Shown piece after piece: positions 8,372 through 19,600 of a stretch of 64,000 bases of DNA (positions within the stretch are counted from its first letter, which is position 1; each line of letters begins with the position of its first letter). Source of the DNA: Cyclobacteriaceae bacterium (GTDB lineage Bacteria > Bacteroidota > Bacteroidia > Cytophagales > Cyclobacteriaceae); the NCBI GenBank assembly GCA_013141055.1, contig JABFRS010000001.1, positions 1,178,001-1,242,000 of the forward strand, given 5' to 3'. Made by a program: the position numbers and the translations under genes. The notes beneath the pieces were generated by a model. It was not told where the DNA came from and did not search any database. It saw only the letters and a program-made list of their open reading frames with translations.

Positions 8372-9226
8372 CTAGATTCTCTCCAACACCGTTTTAATCA
8401 AAGAATCCACAACCTTGTCAGGATCTTTGGAAAACTTATTGGTGATCCGGTTGGCCAGGATCGCATTAACGCTGATCACATCGTGCCCTAGCAATCTTCC
8501 AAGAGCATAGTACCCGGCAGTTTCCATTTCAAAATTGGTAAGCCAGAAATCATCTACATGGAAGTAATTAAGATCTTCCAGAAGCTTCGGAAATTTTAAA
8601 GACAGACGAAGGCTTCTTCCCTGCGGGGCATAAAATCCAGGACATGTTACTGTATTACCTACAATCATTCCCTTACCGATCGTTTCCAAAAGTTCCTGAG
8701 ACCCTTTCACTACATAGGGAGCAAAAGGAAGTCCTGTTGCAGTCTTGAGTTTTTTTGAAAGCTTTACCTCTTGAGCATTCATGGGAAGATTATAGAACGT
8801 CATCAGATTATCAAAGCCCACAGCATTATCGCTGACAAGATGAGAACCAAGTTTGATATCCTCTTGCAAGGCACCGGAGGTTCCGATTCGGATGACCTTT
8901 AGCTTTTTCTTTTTAGTTCTGGGCTCACGGGTTTTCAAATCAATATTCACGAGCGCATCGATTTCATTGAAAAATATTTCAATATTGTCAGTACCCATGC
9001 CTGTACTCATCACCGTGATCCGCTTGCCACCGATCGTACCAGTGTGTGTAATGAACTCCCTCTTATTCATCTCAAACTCAACATCATCAAAGTACTGACT
9101 GACCTTATGTACTCTTCCGGGATCACCGACTGTAATGATCGTGTTCGAAATATTTTCAGGCAGCAGGTTGAGATGATAAACGCTGCCATCAGAATTGAGA
9201 ATAAGATCTGTCGGAGAAATTTTCAT
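8372..9226 (-). CDS. Nucleoside phosphorylase (uridine phosphorylase-like)
   Basis: The 284-residue cytoplasmic protein belongs to the PNP/UDP phosphorylase family, which splits nucleosides with phosphate into base and ribose-1-phosphate. Visible signatures: phosphate-binding 'TVGDPGRV' near residue 32, 'RIGTSGALQ' in the middle, and the ribose-contacting 'FEMETAGYYALGRLLG' near the C-terminus. The fold family is clear; assignment to uridine rather than purine nucleosides rests on overall similarity and is less certain. It begins directly after the stop codon of the acyltransferase gene, so the two are translationally close and likely in one operon. Confidence 0.88.
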   Translation of the reverse strand: MKISPTDLILNSDGSVYHLNLLPENISNTIITVGDPGRVHKVSQYFDDVEFEMNKREFITHTGTIGGKRITVMSTGMGTDNIEIFFNEIDALVNIDLKTREPRTKKKKLKVIRIGTSGALQEDIKLGSHLVSDNAVGFDNLMTFYNLPMNAQEVKLSKKLKTATGLPFAPYVVKGSQELLETIGKGMIVGNTVTCPGFYAPQGRSLRLSLKFPKLLEDLNYFHVDDFWLTNFEMETAGYYALGRLLGHDVISVNAILANRITNKFSKDPDKVVDSLIKTVLERI

Positions 9227-9865
9227 CTAACTCTTAATTTTTTGTGCAGGGTTACCAAATACTGTTTCGCCTTCCTTCACCGGCCCGATGACTACAGAAC
9301 CAGCGCCAATTCGCGCCCCTTTACCAATGGTAATTCCTGAAATGATCACAGATCCTGATCCGATAAAAACTTCATCTTCGATGGTAACGTTCGGACTGAC
9401 GATGGTGCCTGCTCCTATCTGAACAAAATCGCCAATAACCGACTCAGCACCTACATGACTTTTTGCATGCATCAGGCAATGACTCCCGATCGTAGAACCA
9501 GGGCCTGAACTAAAACCTATATCGAAGAAATTCCCATGACCGATGATTCCTTTTGGAGAAAGCATGGCTTGCTTATGCGTAGCATTTACCGGCTGAATGT
9601 GCCTCACTTCCTGGAGCATCTTCACGATTGTCTTTCTGAGTTTATTATCGTCGACCGCAACGAAGGCCTCACATTTCTTACCAATGAGCTTCAGGAAACC
9701 ATCATCATCTGTGCTTCCAAGAATAACCGCATCGTCAATCTCAGTATTGTGTAATTTTTTGTTGTCGTCAAGAAAACCATAGACTACTACTTCGTTGCTT
9801 TCGAAAATTTCTTTAGCAACTCTTCCAAGATAATTTGCTCCAAAAATGATAACAGGATTTTCCAT
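9227..9865 (-). CDS. NeuD/PglD-type sugar O- or N-acyltransferase
   Basis: The 212-residue protein has two parts: an N-terminal nucleotide-sugar-binding Rossmann-like region ('VIIFGANYLGRVAKEIFE', then 'VYGFLDDN') and, from about residue 100, a left-handed beta-helix made of hexapeptide repeats ('IGSHCLMHAKSHVGAES', 'IGDFVQIGAGTIVS', 'IGKGARIGAGSVV'). This is the layout of NeuD and PglD, which transfer acetyl groups to sugars of surface glycans. The ending 'VFGNPAQKI' is typical of the group. The next gene upstream encodes a multi-pass membrane protein, which may support a link with surface sugars. Confidence 0.85.
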   Translation of the reverse strand: MENPVIIFGANYLGRVAKEIFESNEVVVYGFLDDNKKLHNTEIDDAVILGSTDDDGFLKLIGKKCEAFVAVDDNKLRKTIVKMLQEVRHIQPVNATHKQAMLSPKGIIGHGNFFDIGFSSGPGSTIGSHCLMHAKSHVGAESVIGDFVQIGAGTIVSPNVTIEDEVFIGSGSVIISGITIGKGARIGAGSVVIGPVKEGETVFGNPAQKIKS

Positions 9866-9898
9866 CGCTTAATTAATGATCAACAAAGGTAGCGCGAA

Positions 9899-11164
9899 TC
9901 AGCGACCGGCCAAACCCGTCATTTTATTCACGAAAGGGTTTTTATACACAGTTAAAAAGACAAGGAAAGGAAGAAAGCCAATCTTATAGCGTGATAACGT
10001 GCCAAAATTCGGAGTAGATAATGCAAGAAAAATTCCAAGGACAACACAGTAAGCAATAGCAGCCAGGGCCATTAACCGGTCAGGTGAACTAAAGAATCGT
10101 TTAATAGAAATTATTGAAGTGATGAACAATATCAATAAGACCGTATTCTCAACACCCGCTGCAACGGAGATAATATGATGACCCTCCCAGATAAAAGGAC
10201 GGAAGAATCCGGCTACGAGTGCCTGGGGAGAATTCATCAATACACTGCCAAACGTAGCAGACAGATCATTGTAATGAACCGCATTGTCGGGATATGTCAA
10301 CAGCATAAACTCACGGTTATTCTCAACGATGACTTCCAAAAACCGATTAGGATAGAAATTGGGGTGAATGCTGGTTCCTGTAAGAAAAATAATTACAAAC
10401 AGAACCACCCAGCTTGCCCCATCAAACCGTTGAAAAAAGACAAAAGAATGCTTCAGTCTTATAATTATAGCTGTTGTAAGAATTACCGGTACAAAGACAC
10501 CTATCCAATAGTATTTTAGATTCCAACCAATCCACAACGAAAGAATTATCAGAACTCCATCCCCCCACTTTACTTTTTTGTACTGGCATAGATTCAGAAA
10601 GATCGCCGTTAAAAAAAATATAGATGCCAGCCCGAGGCTTTCTTTAATTAATCCTGAAGACCAAAAAACCACCGAGGGGAAAAATAAGAATGACAAAGCT
10701 GCCGCCTGATCTGATGATGGAAAGAAATCAGTAACCCTCCTGAATATATACCATGCTCCCAAAAATGAAACAGACGAGATCAGTATTGACATCAGCCAAT
10801 AGTTTCCACTTGTGAGCAGAGACAGGATACCAGAGATCTTGGCAAAAAAGAGTGATCGTTGCTGAAGATTAATAAGTCCGGGGAGGAGTTCAGGATCTGC
10901 GTTTTCATTCCAGAAAAATCTCAAAGCACCTGATGGATTATCCATTATTAAATCAGAAACAATTTTCCCATCCTGCCAGTATGTTATTGTATCTCCTTCA
11001 CCATAATAATAAAAGTAAAGCCATCCTACAGCGAAACCAGCAAGCAACTTGACCACCAAGGCAGTTCTGTAGAGAGGCTTCATGTTATCCGGCTGACGAT
11101 TATAAATCGAGCCTGCAACACATCCCAATACAAGAAGATTTATGAATGCTATTAAATAAGTCAT
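9899..11164 (-). CDS. Multi-pass membrane protein of unknown function
   Basis: The 421-residue protein has about ten to twelve hydrophobic segments separated by short loops and no recognised catalytic motif. A soluble loop after the second helix contains 'YYYGEGDTITYW', and a larger periplasmic-side loop lies around residues 255-310 ('HPNFYPNRFLEV'). Layout and the early acidic loop recall GT-C glycosyltransferases or polysaccharide polymerases, but this is only a resemblance. Its ATG overlaps the stop of the DUF2851 gene by four bases (ATGA), so it is translationally coupled to it. Confidence 0.75.
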   Translation of the reverse strand: MTYLIAFINLLVLGCVAGSIYNRQPDNMKPLYRTALVVKLLAGFAVGWLYFYYYGEGDTITYWQDGKIVSDLIMDNPSGALRFFWNENADPELLPGLINLQQRSLFFAKISGILSLLTSGNYWLMSILISSVSFLGAWYIFRRVTDFFPSSDQAAALSFLFFPSVVFWSSGLIKESLGLASIFFLTAIFLNLCQYKKVKWGDGVLIILSLWIGWNLKYYWIGVFVPVILTTAIIIRLKHSFVFFQRFDGASWVVLFVIIFLTGTSIHPNFYPNRFLEVIVENNREFMLLTYPDNAVHYNDLSATFGSVLMNSPQALVAGFFRPFIWEGHHIISVAAGVENTVLLILFITSIISIKRFFSSPDRLMALAAIAYCVVLGIFLALSTPNFGTLSRYKIGFLPFLVFLTVYKNPFVNKMTGLAGR

Positions 11165-12444
11165 TTTGCAGGACGCATCAGTGATGCCCCAATAGTACAG
11201 TTAAGGCAGTTCTTTTGCTGGCAAAAGTTATTATATAATTCTATCAATCCCTGCGAGTCGAAAGAATTATTCGCATCCATGCCCACGCCTTTCCACGCTC
11301 GTGTGATATTATTCTCTTCAGCAGGCAGTTGCTGGAGAATATGAACAGAAAGATCGATCCATCGCTGTTCATGGGTCATTCTTCCGTAGGCAACCCAGAC
11401 GGGCACGATAGTATTGATAATAATATTCTCAATGCTGGATTTTCCCAATTCGTGTACATCACTTTTGGATTGCTTTGAGAATTGATAATGATGCAACCAG
11501 TAATCAGAAACTGTTACTGAAAACAAATTTGCAATTGACTTTATATCCTCCAATCCCAGTATTGCGGAAAAGATATTCTGCCTCGAATGAAGAATGCTGG
11601 CAAATTGTGCAAGCCGAAGCGATGGAAAATTTGCCGGGCGCAATCTGAGAAACCTCCACTGCGCTTTCGACATTTTATTCTGCAATAATGAATATTTCTG
11701 CGTCAGCAGAATATGTTCCCGTCGAAGTTTTAAAAAATACTCATCACCCTTAGTTGGCTCCAGAAATCCCGCCTGACCAAATAGTAATGCCTCCACCTGC
11801 TCCTTTTTGTCTGCTTGCTTTTGAATGATCTTTAAAGGAAGCAGTTTCGCGAGTTGAAAAAATGGTTCAGAATTGATCTTAAAACCAAAGTTGCGTGCAA
11901 GCAGCTGATAAAAAGTTTCTTCCCAGCTATTTCCATTTTGAGAATATATCGCAGTGATCTCAATTGCTTTCCGTTCCAATCGCTCCAGCATTGCTTTCTC
12001 TATCATCGAAAGTCTTGTAAGGCCTTCGACATTCATGATAGACCGCTGGCAGGGAATAGAAAAGGAGCTGCTAACCAATTGACGATAGGTTTTGATAAGT
12101 GATTCGTCCACTCTGCCTTTGAGTTCAAGCGTTGGCAATATTGTGTTATCAGTTCTTACAATTTCCTTGTCATGTTGCCACACCAGATGAAGTATCACAT
12201 TATCATATGCTCTGTCAGTATCATGGTGATGGGCAAACCACTCAGAGGAAACTGTATGAATTTCGACACTGCCCACCCAGTCCATCGAACCAATCTTAAT
12301 ACGTGAATTCGAAAAATCAGGGCCGGCGTTTGTATTTATAAATCCAGGATGATAAATCTCAATCTTTTCGTGATCCGTTGTTTTCAGATCGCGTTTATCA
12401 AAATACTGGAGTTGCCAGAGATAGGATAGAAAAGATTCGTGCAT
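11161..12444 (-). CDS. DUF2851 family protein
   Basis: The 427-residue cytoplasmic protein matches the Bacteroidota family DUF2851. The N-terminal third holds the family hallmarks 'HPGFINTNAGPDF', 'GSVEIHTVSSEW' and 'NVILHLVWQHD'. The C-terminus carries several cysteines ('CQQKNCLNCTIG'), a possible small metal site. Function is unknown for the family; the N-terminal hallmark region vaguely recalls nuclease folds, but I cannot assign an activity. It is coupled to the downstream membrane protein by a four-base overlap and follows pyrF by about 40 bases. Confidence 0.88.
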   Translation of the reverse strand: MHESFLSYLWQLQYFDKRDLKTTDHEKIEIYHPGFINTNAGPDFSNSRIKIGSMDWVGSVEIHTVSSEWFAHHHDTDRAYDNVILHLVWQHDKEIVRTDNTILPTLELKGRVDESLIKTYRQLVSSSFSIPCQRSIMNVEGLTRLSMIEKAMLERLERKAIEITAIYSQNGNSWEETFYQLLARNFGFKINSEPFFQLAKLLPLKIIQKQADKKEQVEALLFGQAGFLEPTKGDEYFLKLRREHILLTQKYSLLQNKMSKAQWRFLRLRPANFPSLRLAQFASILHSRQNIFSAILGLEDIKSIANLFSVTVSDYWLHHYQFSKQSKSDVHELGKSSIENIIINTIVPVWVAYGRMTHEQRWIDLSVHILQQLPAEENNITRAWKGVGMDANNSFDSQGLIELYNNFCQQKNCLNCTIGASLMRPAK

Positions 12445-12484
12445 TTCAGGTTTTTGTAAGAGAGCAAAATCCTGAGAGCTGTTG

Positions 12485-13303
12485 TCAGATGTTATTTTGT
12501 TCCAGGTAATTGCTCATCTCAAATTTCAGCTTCGCAGATTCCTTTTCAGCCATTTGAGCAAAATCTTTTCCTGATGAAGAATAGATGATTCCTCGGGAGG
12601 AGTTAACCAACAGACCGCAATCGCTATTCATTCCCAATTTTGATATTTCTTCAAGGCTTCCACCCTGTGCACCAACACCTGGCACAAGAAAAAAATGTTG
12701 AGGGGCGATCTTTCTGATCTCTGCAACTTTATCTGCCCGCGTTGCACCGACAACATACATCAGGTTTTCCGGTGAGCCCCATGCTTGCGATTTAATAATA
12801 ACTTCTTCATAGAACTTCTTTCCTGATTTTGATTCCATCAGTTGAAAGTCAGCACTGCCCGTATTTGAAGTATGAGCAAGAAGGATCACCCATTTGTTTG
12901 CAAATTCCAGAAATGGCTTTACAGAATCTTCACCCATGTAAGGAGCAACAGTAACTGAATCAAAATTCATCTGCTCGAAAAAAGCTTTCGCATATAAAGA
13001 TGATGTATTGCCAATATCACCGCGCTTCGCATCGGCTATTGTGAAGATATCCTTTGGGATGTATTCAATGGTTTTCTGAAGACTCTCAAGACCTTTTGGA
13101 CCCAGTGCTTCATAGAATGCAAGATTCGGTTTATAAGCAACGCAATACTGATGGGTGGCATCAATGATCTGCTTGTTGAATTCAAATACAGGATCCGATT
13201 CTTTTAAAAGATGGGAAGGAATTTTCGTTAGATCTGTGTCGAGACCAACACAAAGATAGGAGCGCTTTTTCCTGATTTGATTGATGAGTTCCTGACGCGT
13301 CAT
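12485..13303 (-). CDS. pyrF: Orotidine 5'-phosphate decarboxylase
   Basis: PyrF decarboxylates OMP to UMP, the last step of de novo pyrimidine synthesis. The ATG at 13303 gives a 272-residue protein beginning '[13 protein letters not shown]'; the longer open frame upstream adds eleven residues without family similarity. The catalytic signature '[13 protein letters not shown]' is of the longer type 2 bacterial OMP decarboxylases, matching the length. '[10 protein letters not shown]' is the N-terminal substrate loop and '[11 protein letters not shown]' the phosphate-binding loop. pyrD, an earlier step of the same pathway, lies elsewhere in the window at 37586-38614. Confidence 0.95.
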   Translation of the reverse strand: MTRQELINQIRKKRSYLCVGLDTDLTKIPSHLLKESDPVFEFNKQIIDATHQYCVAYKPNLAFYEALGPKGLESLQKTIEYIPKDIFTIADAKRGDIGNTSSLYAKAFFEQMNFDSVTVAPYMGEDSVKPFLEFANKWVILLAHTSNTGSADFQLMESKSGKKFYEEVIIKSQAWGSPENLMYVVGATRADKVAEIRKIAPQHFFLVPGVGAQGGSLEEISKLGMNSDCGLLVNSSRGIIYSSSGKDFAQMAEKESAKLKFEMSNYLEQNNI

Positions 13304-13371
13304 TATGAAAATTAAATTGTCAATTAGCAATCGCAAGCACCCACCTCACTTTACGATTAGCTATAACAGAT

Positions 13372-14013
13372 TTATCTGAGGTCAATCACTTCAACGCCAG
13401 GGTACTTCTTTGGATCAAACGTAAAGAATGAATCTTCCACTTTCACCGATGGATTGAATTTCGTGATCAGATACTTGTAGCGATTGCCAGCTTTATCAAA
13501 CATTACCCAGCTTTGAACACTCTTATCTTTCTTTACAATATTCATTCTCACTTTGAAATATTGCGCATCCTTCTTTTCAGGGATAAGATCTACCACTTCA
13601 CACAATACACCGCCTTCAGTTTTATCTTCCAGCTGTACATACTTGAAGCCTTTCTTATAAATATCATAGAACTTGGAAGGATTCAGATCATCTGATTTAG
13701 GATCGAAATTATCGATATTAACTTCTTTGGCGTCTGGCAGATAGGTCCAGATAGTAGTGCCATTGTTGACAACTTCCTGTTCTGGCAAGGTCAGCTTGTA
13801 CTTGTCGCCCTTCACCGTCATCTTACCCTTGAACTCCTCATTGATTTTCTCAACATCATTGGTGAGTATATAGGAAAAAGTGGCCTCAAAAGAAGGAATC
13901 ACCTTATACCTCTTTGCCATCGCTTCGAGTATTTCCAGCGCCTTTGGATCGTATTGTGCGAAAAGTCCGTTGGAAATGATGGAGAACAGTATGAGAGAAA
14001 ATAGCTTTTTCAT
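13372..14013 (-). CDS. LolA-like outer-membrane lipoprotein carrier protein
   Basis: The 213-residue protein has a signal peptide ending 'NGLFAQ' and then the LolA/LolB-like fold: a half-barrel of long strands with 'GKMTVKGDKYKLTLP' and 'TTIWTYLPDAKEV', ending 'DSFFTFDPKKYPGVEVIDLR'. LolA carries lipoproteins through the periplasm to the outer membrane. In Bacteroidota this copy very often lies directly downstream of ftsK, as here, with a gap of about 40 bases. A TAAATTTG element between the two genes could give it its own promoter. Confidence 0.88.
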   Translation of the reverse strand: MKKLFSLILFSIISNGLFAQYDPKALEILEAMAKRYKVIPSFEATFSYILTNDVEKINEEFKGKMTVKGDKYKLTLPEQEVVNNGTTIWTYLPDAKEVNIDNFDPKSDDLNPSKFYDIYKKGFKYVQLEDKTEGGVLCEVVDLIPEKKDAQYFKVRMNIVKKDKSVQSWVMFDKAGNRYKYLITKFNPSVKVEDSFFTFDPKKYPGVEVIDLR

Positions 14014-14045
14014 CAGCAGGAATGGGTTTTAACAGGTCAAGGGCA

Positions 14046-14053
14046 CAAATTTA
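14046..14053 (-). promoter_or_regulatory. Possible -7 element upstream of the lolA-like gene
   Basis: TAAATTTG on the minus strand fits TAnnTTTG and lies between the ftsK stop and the lolA-like ATG, with a leader of about 30 bases. No -33 box was found at normal spacing, so this is a weak call. Confidence 0.25.
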
Positions 14054-14054
14054 A

Positions 14055-16514
14055 TTATTGACCGTGCCTTTCCTTAAGACTACTCAATAATTGTTCCAAA
14101 CTCATGTCATCTTTTACAAGAACTTCACGGGCTTTGGATCCTTCAAACGGTCCGACGATACCTGCGGCTTCGAGTTGGTCGATCAAACGCCCGGCCCGGT
14201 TATAGCCCAACTTCAGCTTCCGCTGGATCAGAGAAGTACTGCCCTGCTGATGCATGACGATGAGCCTTGCAGCCTCTTCAAAAAGGGCATCCCGGTCAGA
14301 TAAATCTATATCACTGGCTGCATTATCCTCTCCTTCAAATTCAGGAAGCATGTAAGCGGAAGTATATCCACGCTGAGCTCCGATAAAGTCACAGACCTTT
14401 TCAATTTCAGGAGTATCTACAAAGGGACTTTGAATGCGTATGACATCAGATCCTGAGGAGAAGAGCATATCTCCCATTCCCACCAACTGATCGGCACCAC
14501 CGGAATCAAGGATTGTTCTGGAGTCAACTTTAGAAGTTACACGGAACGACAGACGTGCAGGAAAGTTAGCTTTGATCACACCCGTGATAACGTTCACAGA
14601 AGGTCGCTGGGTAGCCACCACAAGATGGATACCGATGGCACGTGCCAGCTGGGCAAGACGTGCAATAGGAGTTTCAACCTCTTTACCAGCAGTCATCATC
14701 AAGTCTGCCAACTCATCAATCACAAGAACGATGTAAGGAAGAAAACGGTGTCCTTCTTTAGGATTCAGTTTTCTTGCAATGAACTTAACATTGTATTCCT
14801 TAATGTTCCTGACGCCGGCATCTTTTAATATTTCATAGCGGTTCTCCATCTCAATACAAAGTGAATTGAGGGTATGAACAACTTTCTTGGTATCCGTAAT
14901 AATCGCTTCTTCACTGTTCGGCAGCTTCGCCAGATAATGTCTTTCAATCTTACTGAACAATGACATTTCCACTTTCTTCGGATCCACCAAAACAAACTTC
15001 AGCTGACTTGGATGCATCTTATAAAGCAATGAAGTAAGGATTACATTCAATCCCACTGATTTTCCCTGACCTGTAGCACCTGCTACCAGCAAGTGAGGCA
15101 TCTTGGCAAGGTCAATGATCAGCAGCTCGTTTGAGATCGTCTTACCAATGGCGATAGGAAGATCTTTATCTGTCTTTTGAAAACGTTCTGTCGCAAGTAC
15201 TGAACGTATACTTACCATTTCACGGTTCTTATTAGGCACTTCAATACCAATCGTTCCCTTTCCGGGGATCGGTGCGATGATACGAATTCCTAATGCCGAT
15301 AAACTTAGAGCGATGTCGTCTTCAAGATTCTTGATTCGGGAAATCTTGACACCTGCTTCCGGCACAATCTCATAAAGGGTAACAGTAGGTCCGATGGTTG
15401 CCTTGATGCTCTGAATGCCAATCTTGAAATTGGTGAGAGTAGCAATGATCTTATCCTTATTCTGATTAAGCTCTTCCTGTGTAACCTGAACCTTTCCTAC
15501 TTCATACTCATTGAGCAATTCCAATGGAGGAAATTTATAACTCGCCAGATCAAGTGTTGGATCATAGAATCCTTGCGCTTCCACAAGTCCTTCCGCAACA
15601 ATGTCAGTATCCGTTTTCGCCTCCTCAACAATAAATACAGGCTCTTCTTTTTTCTTTTCAGGTTTCACGGGAGTGACTTCCAGATCCAAAGCTGGGATCG
15701 GAACAATTGTATCGTTATCCGGAGCAACAGGCTCGTCAGCATTCTTGACAACAAGGAATGGTTCCGGCTCAGGTTCACCCTGCCAGTTATCGCGATCATC
15801 AGAATATGTAGGAACGATATTCAGATCATCAGTAGATTCCAGTGCTTCATTTCCCATTGGCTTGGGATCTTTCACCTGGAATGCGTTGATGGAGGTTACG
15901 TTGAAGAAATAAATTATGAAGATGAAGAGCGTGAGTACAAGAAATAAAAATGTTCCCCAGCCTAAGAAACTATTGGCGAGATAAGCAAGCTCATACCCAA
16001 GACCTCCACTGAGAAAACTGATCTCGGTAGCGCCAGTAATGCTATGAGTGAGATAGCCAAGCAGCAAGCTCAACCACAATCCAGCAAAGAGGGAAAAAAC
16101 AAACGCTGAGAAAAATGTCAGAAGCTCGCGTTTAAAAACGAGTCTGAATCCGAGTAAGAATAATAATGGTGGAATAAAGAATGCAGAGATACCAAACCAG
16201 CGGAAAATAAAGTAATGAGATGTAATCGCTCCATAAAGACCGAGCCAATTGTCAGTATCTTTTCCGGATTCAACCATAGCGGTTCCTCCCATTCCTTCGA
16301 CAACGCTTTGATCAGCCTTACCGGTAAACAGATATGAGATGAATGCAGTAAAGAAATACAGCGAGACGATCAAAAGAAAAAATCCCAAAGCCAGGTGGAA
16401 CCGGGGGTCTCTGAAGAAATCAAGATTTAATCGTGACTTCGGCTTTCCGTTTTTACTCTTTTTTTCTTTCTCGGGTTTCTTGAAGGTGTTGGACTTGTAG
16501 GTGTTTTCTGCCAT
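14055..16514 (-). CDS. ftsK: DNA translocase FtsK
   Basis: The 819-residue protein has four membrane helices in its first 220 residues, an acidic linker, and a C-terminal motor of the FtsK/SpoIIIE type. Motor motifs: Walker A 'VAGATGQGKSVGLN', Walker B 'IVLVIDELADLM' and 'HLVVATQRPSVNVITG'. The last 65 residues are the winged-helix gamma domain ('QRKLKLGYNRAGRLIDQLE') that reads the polar KOPS sequences. It anchors at the division septum and pumps chromosome ends towards dif, where XerC/XerD act; xerD is at 39185-40093. Length is normal for Bacteroidota. Confidence 0.97.
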   Translation of the reverse strand: MAENTYKSNTFKKPEKEKKSKNGKPKSRLNLDFFRDPRFHLALGFFLLIVSLYFFTAFISYLFTGKADQSVVEGMGGTAMVESGKDTDNWLGLYGAITSHYFIFRWFGISAFFIPPLLFLLGFRLVFKRELLTFFSAFVFSLFAGLWLSLLLGYLTHSITGATEISFLSGGLGYELAYLANSFLGWGTFLFLVLTLFIFIIYFFNVTSINAFQVKDPKPMGNEALESTDDLNIVPTYSDDRDNWQGEPEPEPFLVVKNADEPVAPDNDTIVPIPALDLEVTPVKPEKKKEEPVFIVEEAKTDTDIVAEGLVEAQGFYDPTLDLASYKFPPLELLNEYEVGKVQVTQEELNQNKDKIIATLTNFKIGIQSIKATIGPTVTLYEIVPEAGVKISRIKNLEDDIALSLSALGIRIIAPIPGKGTIGIEVPNKNREMVSIRSVLATERFQKTDKDLPIAIGKTISNELLIIDLAKMPHLLVAGATGQGKSVGLNVILTSLLYKMHPSQLKFVLVDPKKVEMSLFSKIERHYLAKLPNSEEAIITDTKKVVHTLNSLCIEMENRYEILKDAGVRNIKEYNVKFIARKLNPKEGHRFLPYIVLVIDELADLMMTAGKEVETPIARLAQLARAIGIHLVVATQRPSVNVITGVIKANFPARLSFRVTSKVDSRTILDSGGADQLVGMGDMLFSSGSDVIRIQSPFVDTPEIEKVCDFIGAQRGYTSAYMLPEFEGEDNAASDIDLSDRDALFEEAARLIVMHQQGSTSLIQRKLKLGYNRAGRLIDQLEAAGIVGPFEGSKAREVLVKDDMSLEQLLSSLKERHGQ

Positions 16515-16530
16515 TAGTTTAAAAAGTACT

Positions 16531-16538
16531 CAAAACTA
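16531..16538 (-). promoter_or_regulatory. Possible -7 element of ftsK
   Basis: TAGTTTTG on the minus strand fits TAnnTTTG and ends about 16 bases before the ftsK ATG, which would give a short leader. No -33 box at the expected distance. Confidence 0.3.
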
Positions 16539-16675
16539 AGAAAATCGTGTTAGAAACGTAAATGCCTCTGCAAGCTTGCGCAAATCCAAAAACCCTCATC
16601 AGGCTTTAAAAAGATTAAGTTTAACAGGTATTCTCATTTTTGAGCTACAGATTCAGACCGTAACTTAGAAACTTC

Positions 16676-19600
16676 ATGCGTTACCTGATCCTGCCCTTAC
16701 TTTTAATAAACCTTTGTCCGCTTATTGTCTGTGGTCAGTACCATCATTTTGAAAAAATAACGGAGACTCAGGGCCTTTCCGATAATCGCGTTACCTCCTT
16801 TCTGAAAGACAAAAACAGATTTCTCTGGGTCGGCACCGCCAACGGTCTGAATCGATATGATGGGTATGAGTTTAAAATATATAAACCAGGAATTCCTTTT
16901 CGTTCCATTTCTCATGAACACATTAATGATATCGAACAGGATAACCTTGGAAGATTGTGGATAGCGACATGGAATGGGCTTACGGTATTGGATCCTGAAA
17001 CTGACAGAATCGCATTTTTTACCCGTGAAAAAGATGTCGACTATCAGGAAAAAGGAACTATTGCCAGTAGTCTTGTCTGGGACATTTATATTGATCCTGA
17101 TCAAAAAGTATGGATGGCACTGGATGCCCGTGACCTTTCGGTTTATGATCCCAAGACCAAAGAGTTTAGCTATTTTCCATGGCGTGAGTTTGTAAAGAAG
17201 GAACTTCCATCCAGAAACCAGGAGCAATACACCGCAATTCAAAAAGTATTACCGCGATCTGATCATCAGCTTTGGCTTGGAACAACAGCAGGACTTTTCA
17301 GCTTTGATATCAAAACAAAGCAATTCGAATACATCGGCGGGGAAGATCCCGTTGATTTTACTGCGATGGCCTTTGATGCCCGAAGAAATGTTTTATTCTT
17401 CACTCAAAACAAACCTTTCGCTTACGACTGCAATACAAAAACACTCAAAGATGTCATTTTAGACAGGACCAATCAGATCATGATGGAACCTGATGCTTCT
17501 TTAATAATGCCCACTACCCAGAGACTAATTTCTATCAATCAGAAAACGCTTCATGCAATCCCGTTAGCAACAGAAAAAGAGGATCCGTTTTCAATCCATC
17601 TTAACAGTATTAAAGTAGTATATAAAGATCCGGATGGCACCACCTGGATTGGTACATCGGAAGGCATTCGGAAATATGACTCGCGGCTTGATGTTTTCCG
17701 ATATGTAAAGATCTATCCTGACAGCATTCGTCCTGTGACTGGAAACCTTTTTCACATCACTGACAGCAAACAAGATGAAAAGTTCTATGTAAGCTCGTAC
17801 GCAGGAAACAAATTACTGGTAATTGACAAGCGGAATGGTGCATTAGAACAATACCCTTCTGCGTTGGGCATTCCATTGACCAAATGCTCCCAGACTTTTG
17901 AAGATAGTAAGGGCAATTTTTGGGTGCTCACTTATAAAAATATTTTCCTGTTCGACAGGTTAACAAAAAAATTTACAATGTTTCCGTATCCTGACAAAAA
18001 TATGGATACAAGTTTTATTGAAATGATTGAAGATGCTGAAGGCAATTTCTGGTTCGCTTCTCTTCACAATGGATTGTTCTTCTTTAATTCAAAAACCAAA
18101 ACATGGTCCAACCCAAATGCTAAGGAAGAGTTCTTTGGCAGGCGGGTAACATCACTCCTTTCTGATCCGTCACATAACGCAGTCTGGATTGGGGAGTTTG
18201 GTTTTGGCGTCTACCGCTATGACCTTAAGAAAAAAGAGTTCAGCCATTTCAATGCAGATGTCTCGAATATTAATAGTCTCCATTCTTCGCTTATTAATGA
18301 CCTTACTCAGGATTTGAATGGCGATATCTGGATAGCCACTAATTCAGGTGGGGTAAGTAAATTTCGTTACGGCACAAAACCAGATGAAGAGTTCATAAGT
18401 TTTTCAATTGAAAACGGATTGCCGGAGAATACTATTAATGCCATTGAGACTGACTCCCATGGAAACCTATGGCTGGCATCATTCAAAGGACTTACAACCA
18501 TTAAGACAAGTGGAGAGGTCATAAAACATTATGATGCCAGCAACGGACTCCCCTTCTCAAACTACAGCAATCCCTTATCGAAAAGTAGCGGTGGTGAATT
18601 AATGTCCGGTATCGCGAATGGATTCATACGGTTTAATCCCGACAGTCTTTCAATTTCTACTGCCGGGTTTCCTGTAGTCATCACCTCTTTGCTGGTTGGT
18701 GACAGCATGCTGAATACTCACACAAGCCATCTTTTCACTCATCATCAAAATGATATAACCTTTCAGTTCTCGGCACTTACTTATTCGCTTCCTCAAAAAG
18801 TAAATTATTACTATCAACTGGAAGGCTATGATAAGCAGTGGATCAACAGCGGCAATGGTCATATTGCAAAATATACCAACCTCAACAATGGCTCTTATAC
18901 TTTTAAAATCCGCGCGACTGACCATAGCGGAAGAACCTCTGCCAATATTGCCAGCATCAACTTTGTGATTGATCCTCCTTTCTGGGAAACATGGTGGTTC
19001 ATTCTCATCATGAGTTTACTTGTTCTGTCTTCCCTGATGCTTTGGATCCGTTCGCTACAGCGAAAGGTGGTGGCGCAAAAAATATTAAAACAGGTGGCCA
19101 CATCGATGTACAATCAGAAAACAATCGATCAGGTCTTTACAACTGTTGTCAATCATTGTATTGACCTCCTTCACTTCCAGAACTGCAAAGCGTACATTCT
19201 TTCGGAAGAAGAAAATAAGCTGATACTAAAATCATCTGGTGGCTTGTCAATCGATGGAACGACTCAAAAGGGTTTGTTTGTCGAAATCCCCGTGGGGACA
19301 GGAATTATAGGAAAGGCAGCTCAAACAGGTAATGCATCAGTTCAATACGTTCAGGTTGACGGAAAGAAATTTTCGGAGATCGCAATCCCCGTTATTGTTG
19401 AGAACAGAGTTTTTGCAGTGATTCAGTCTGAACACATCAGCAGAAATTTCTTCAGCTCATGGCACTTAAATATGCTGAAAGAGATTGCTGCTATCTGCGG
19501 CGCAAAGATTGGAAGATATTTTATTGAAGATCAGATAAGGAGTAAAGTAGCCCGTGACTTGCATGATGATATGGGATCTACCCTATCAAGTATCAACATC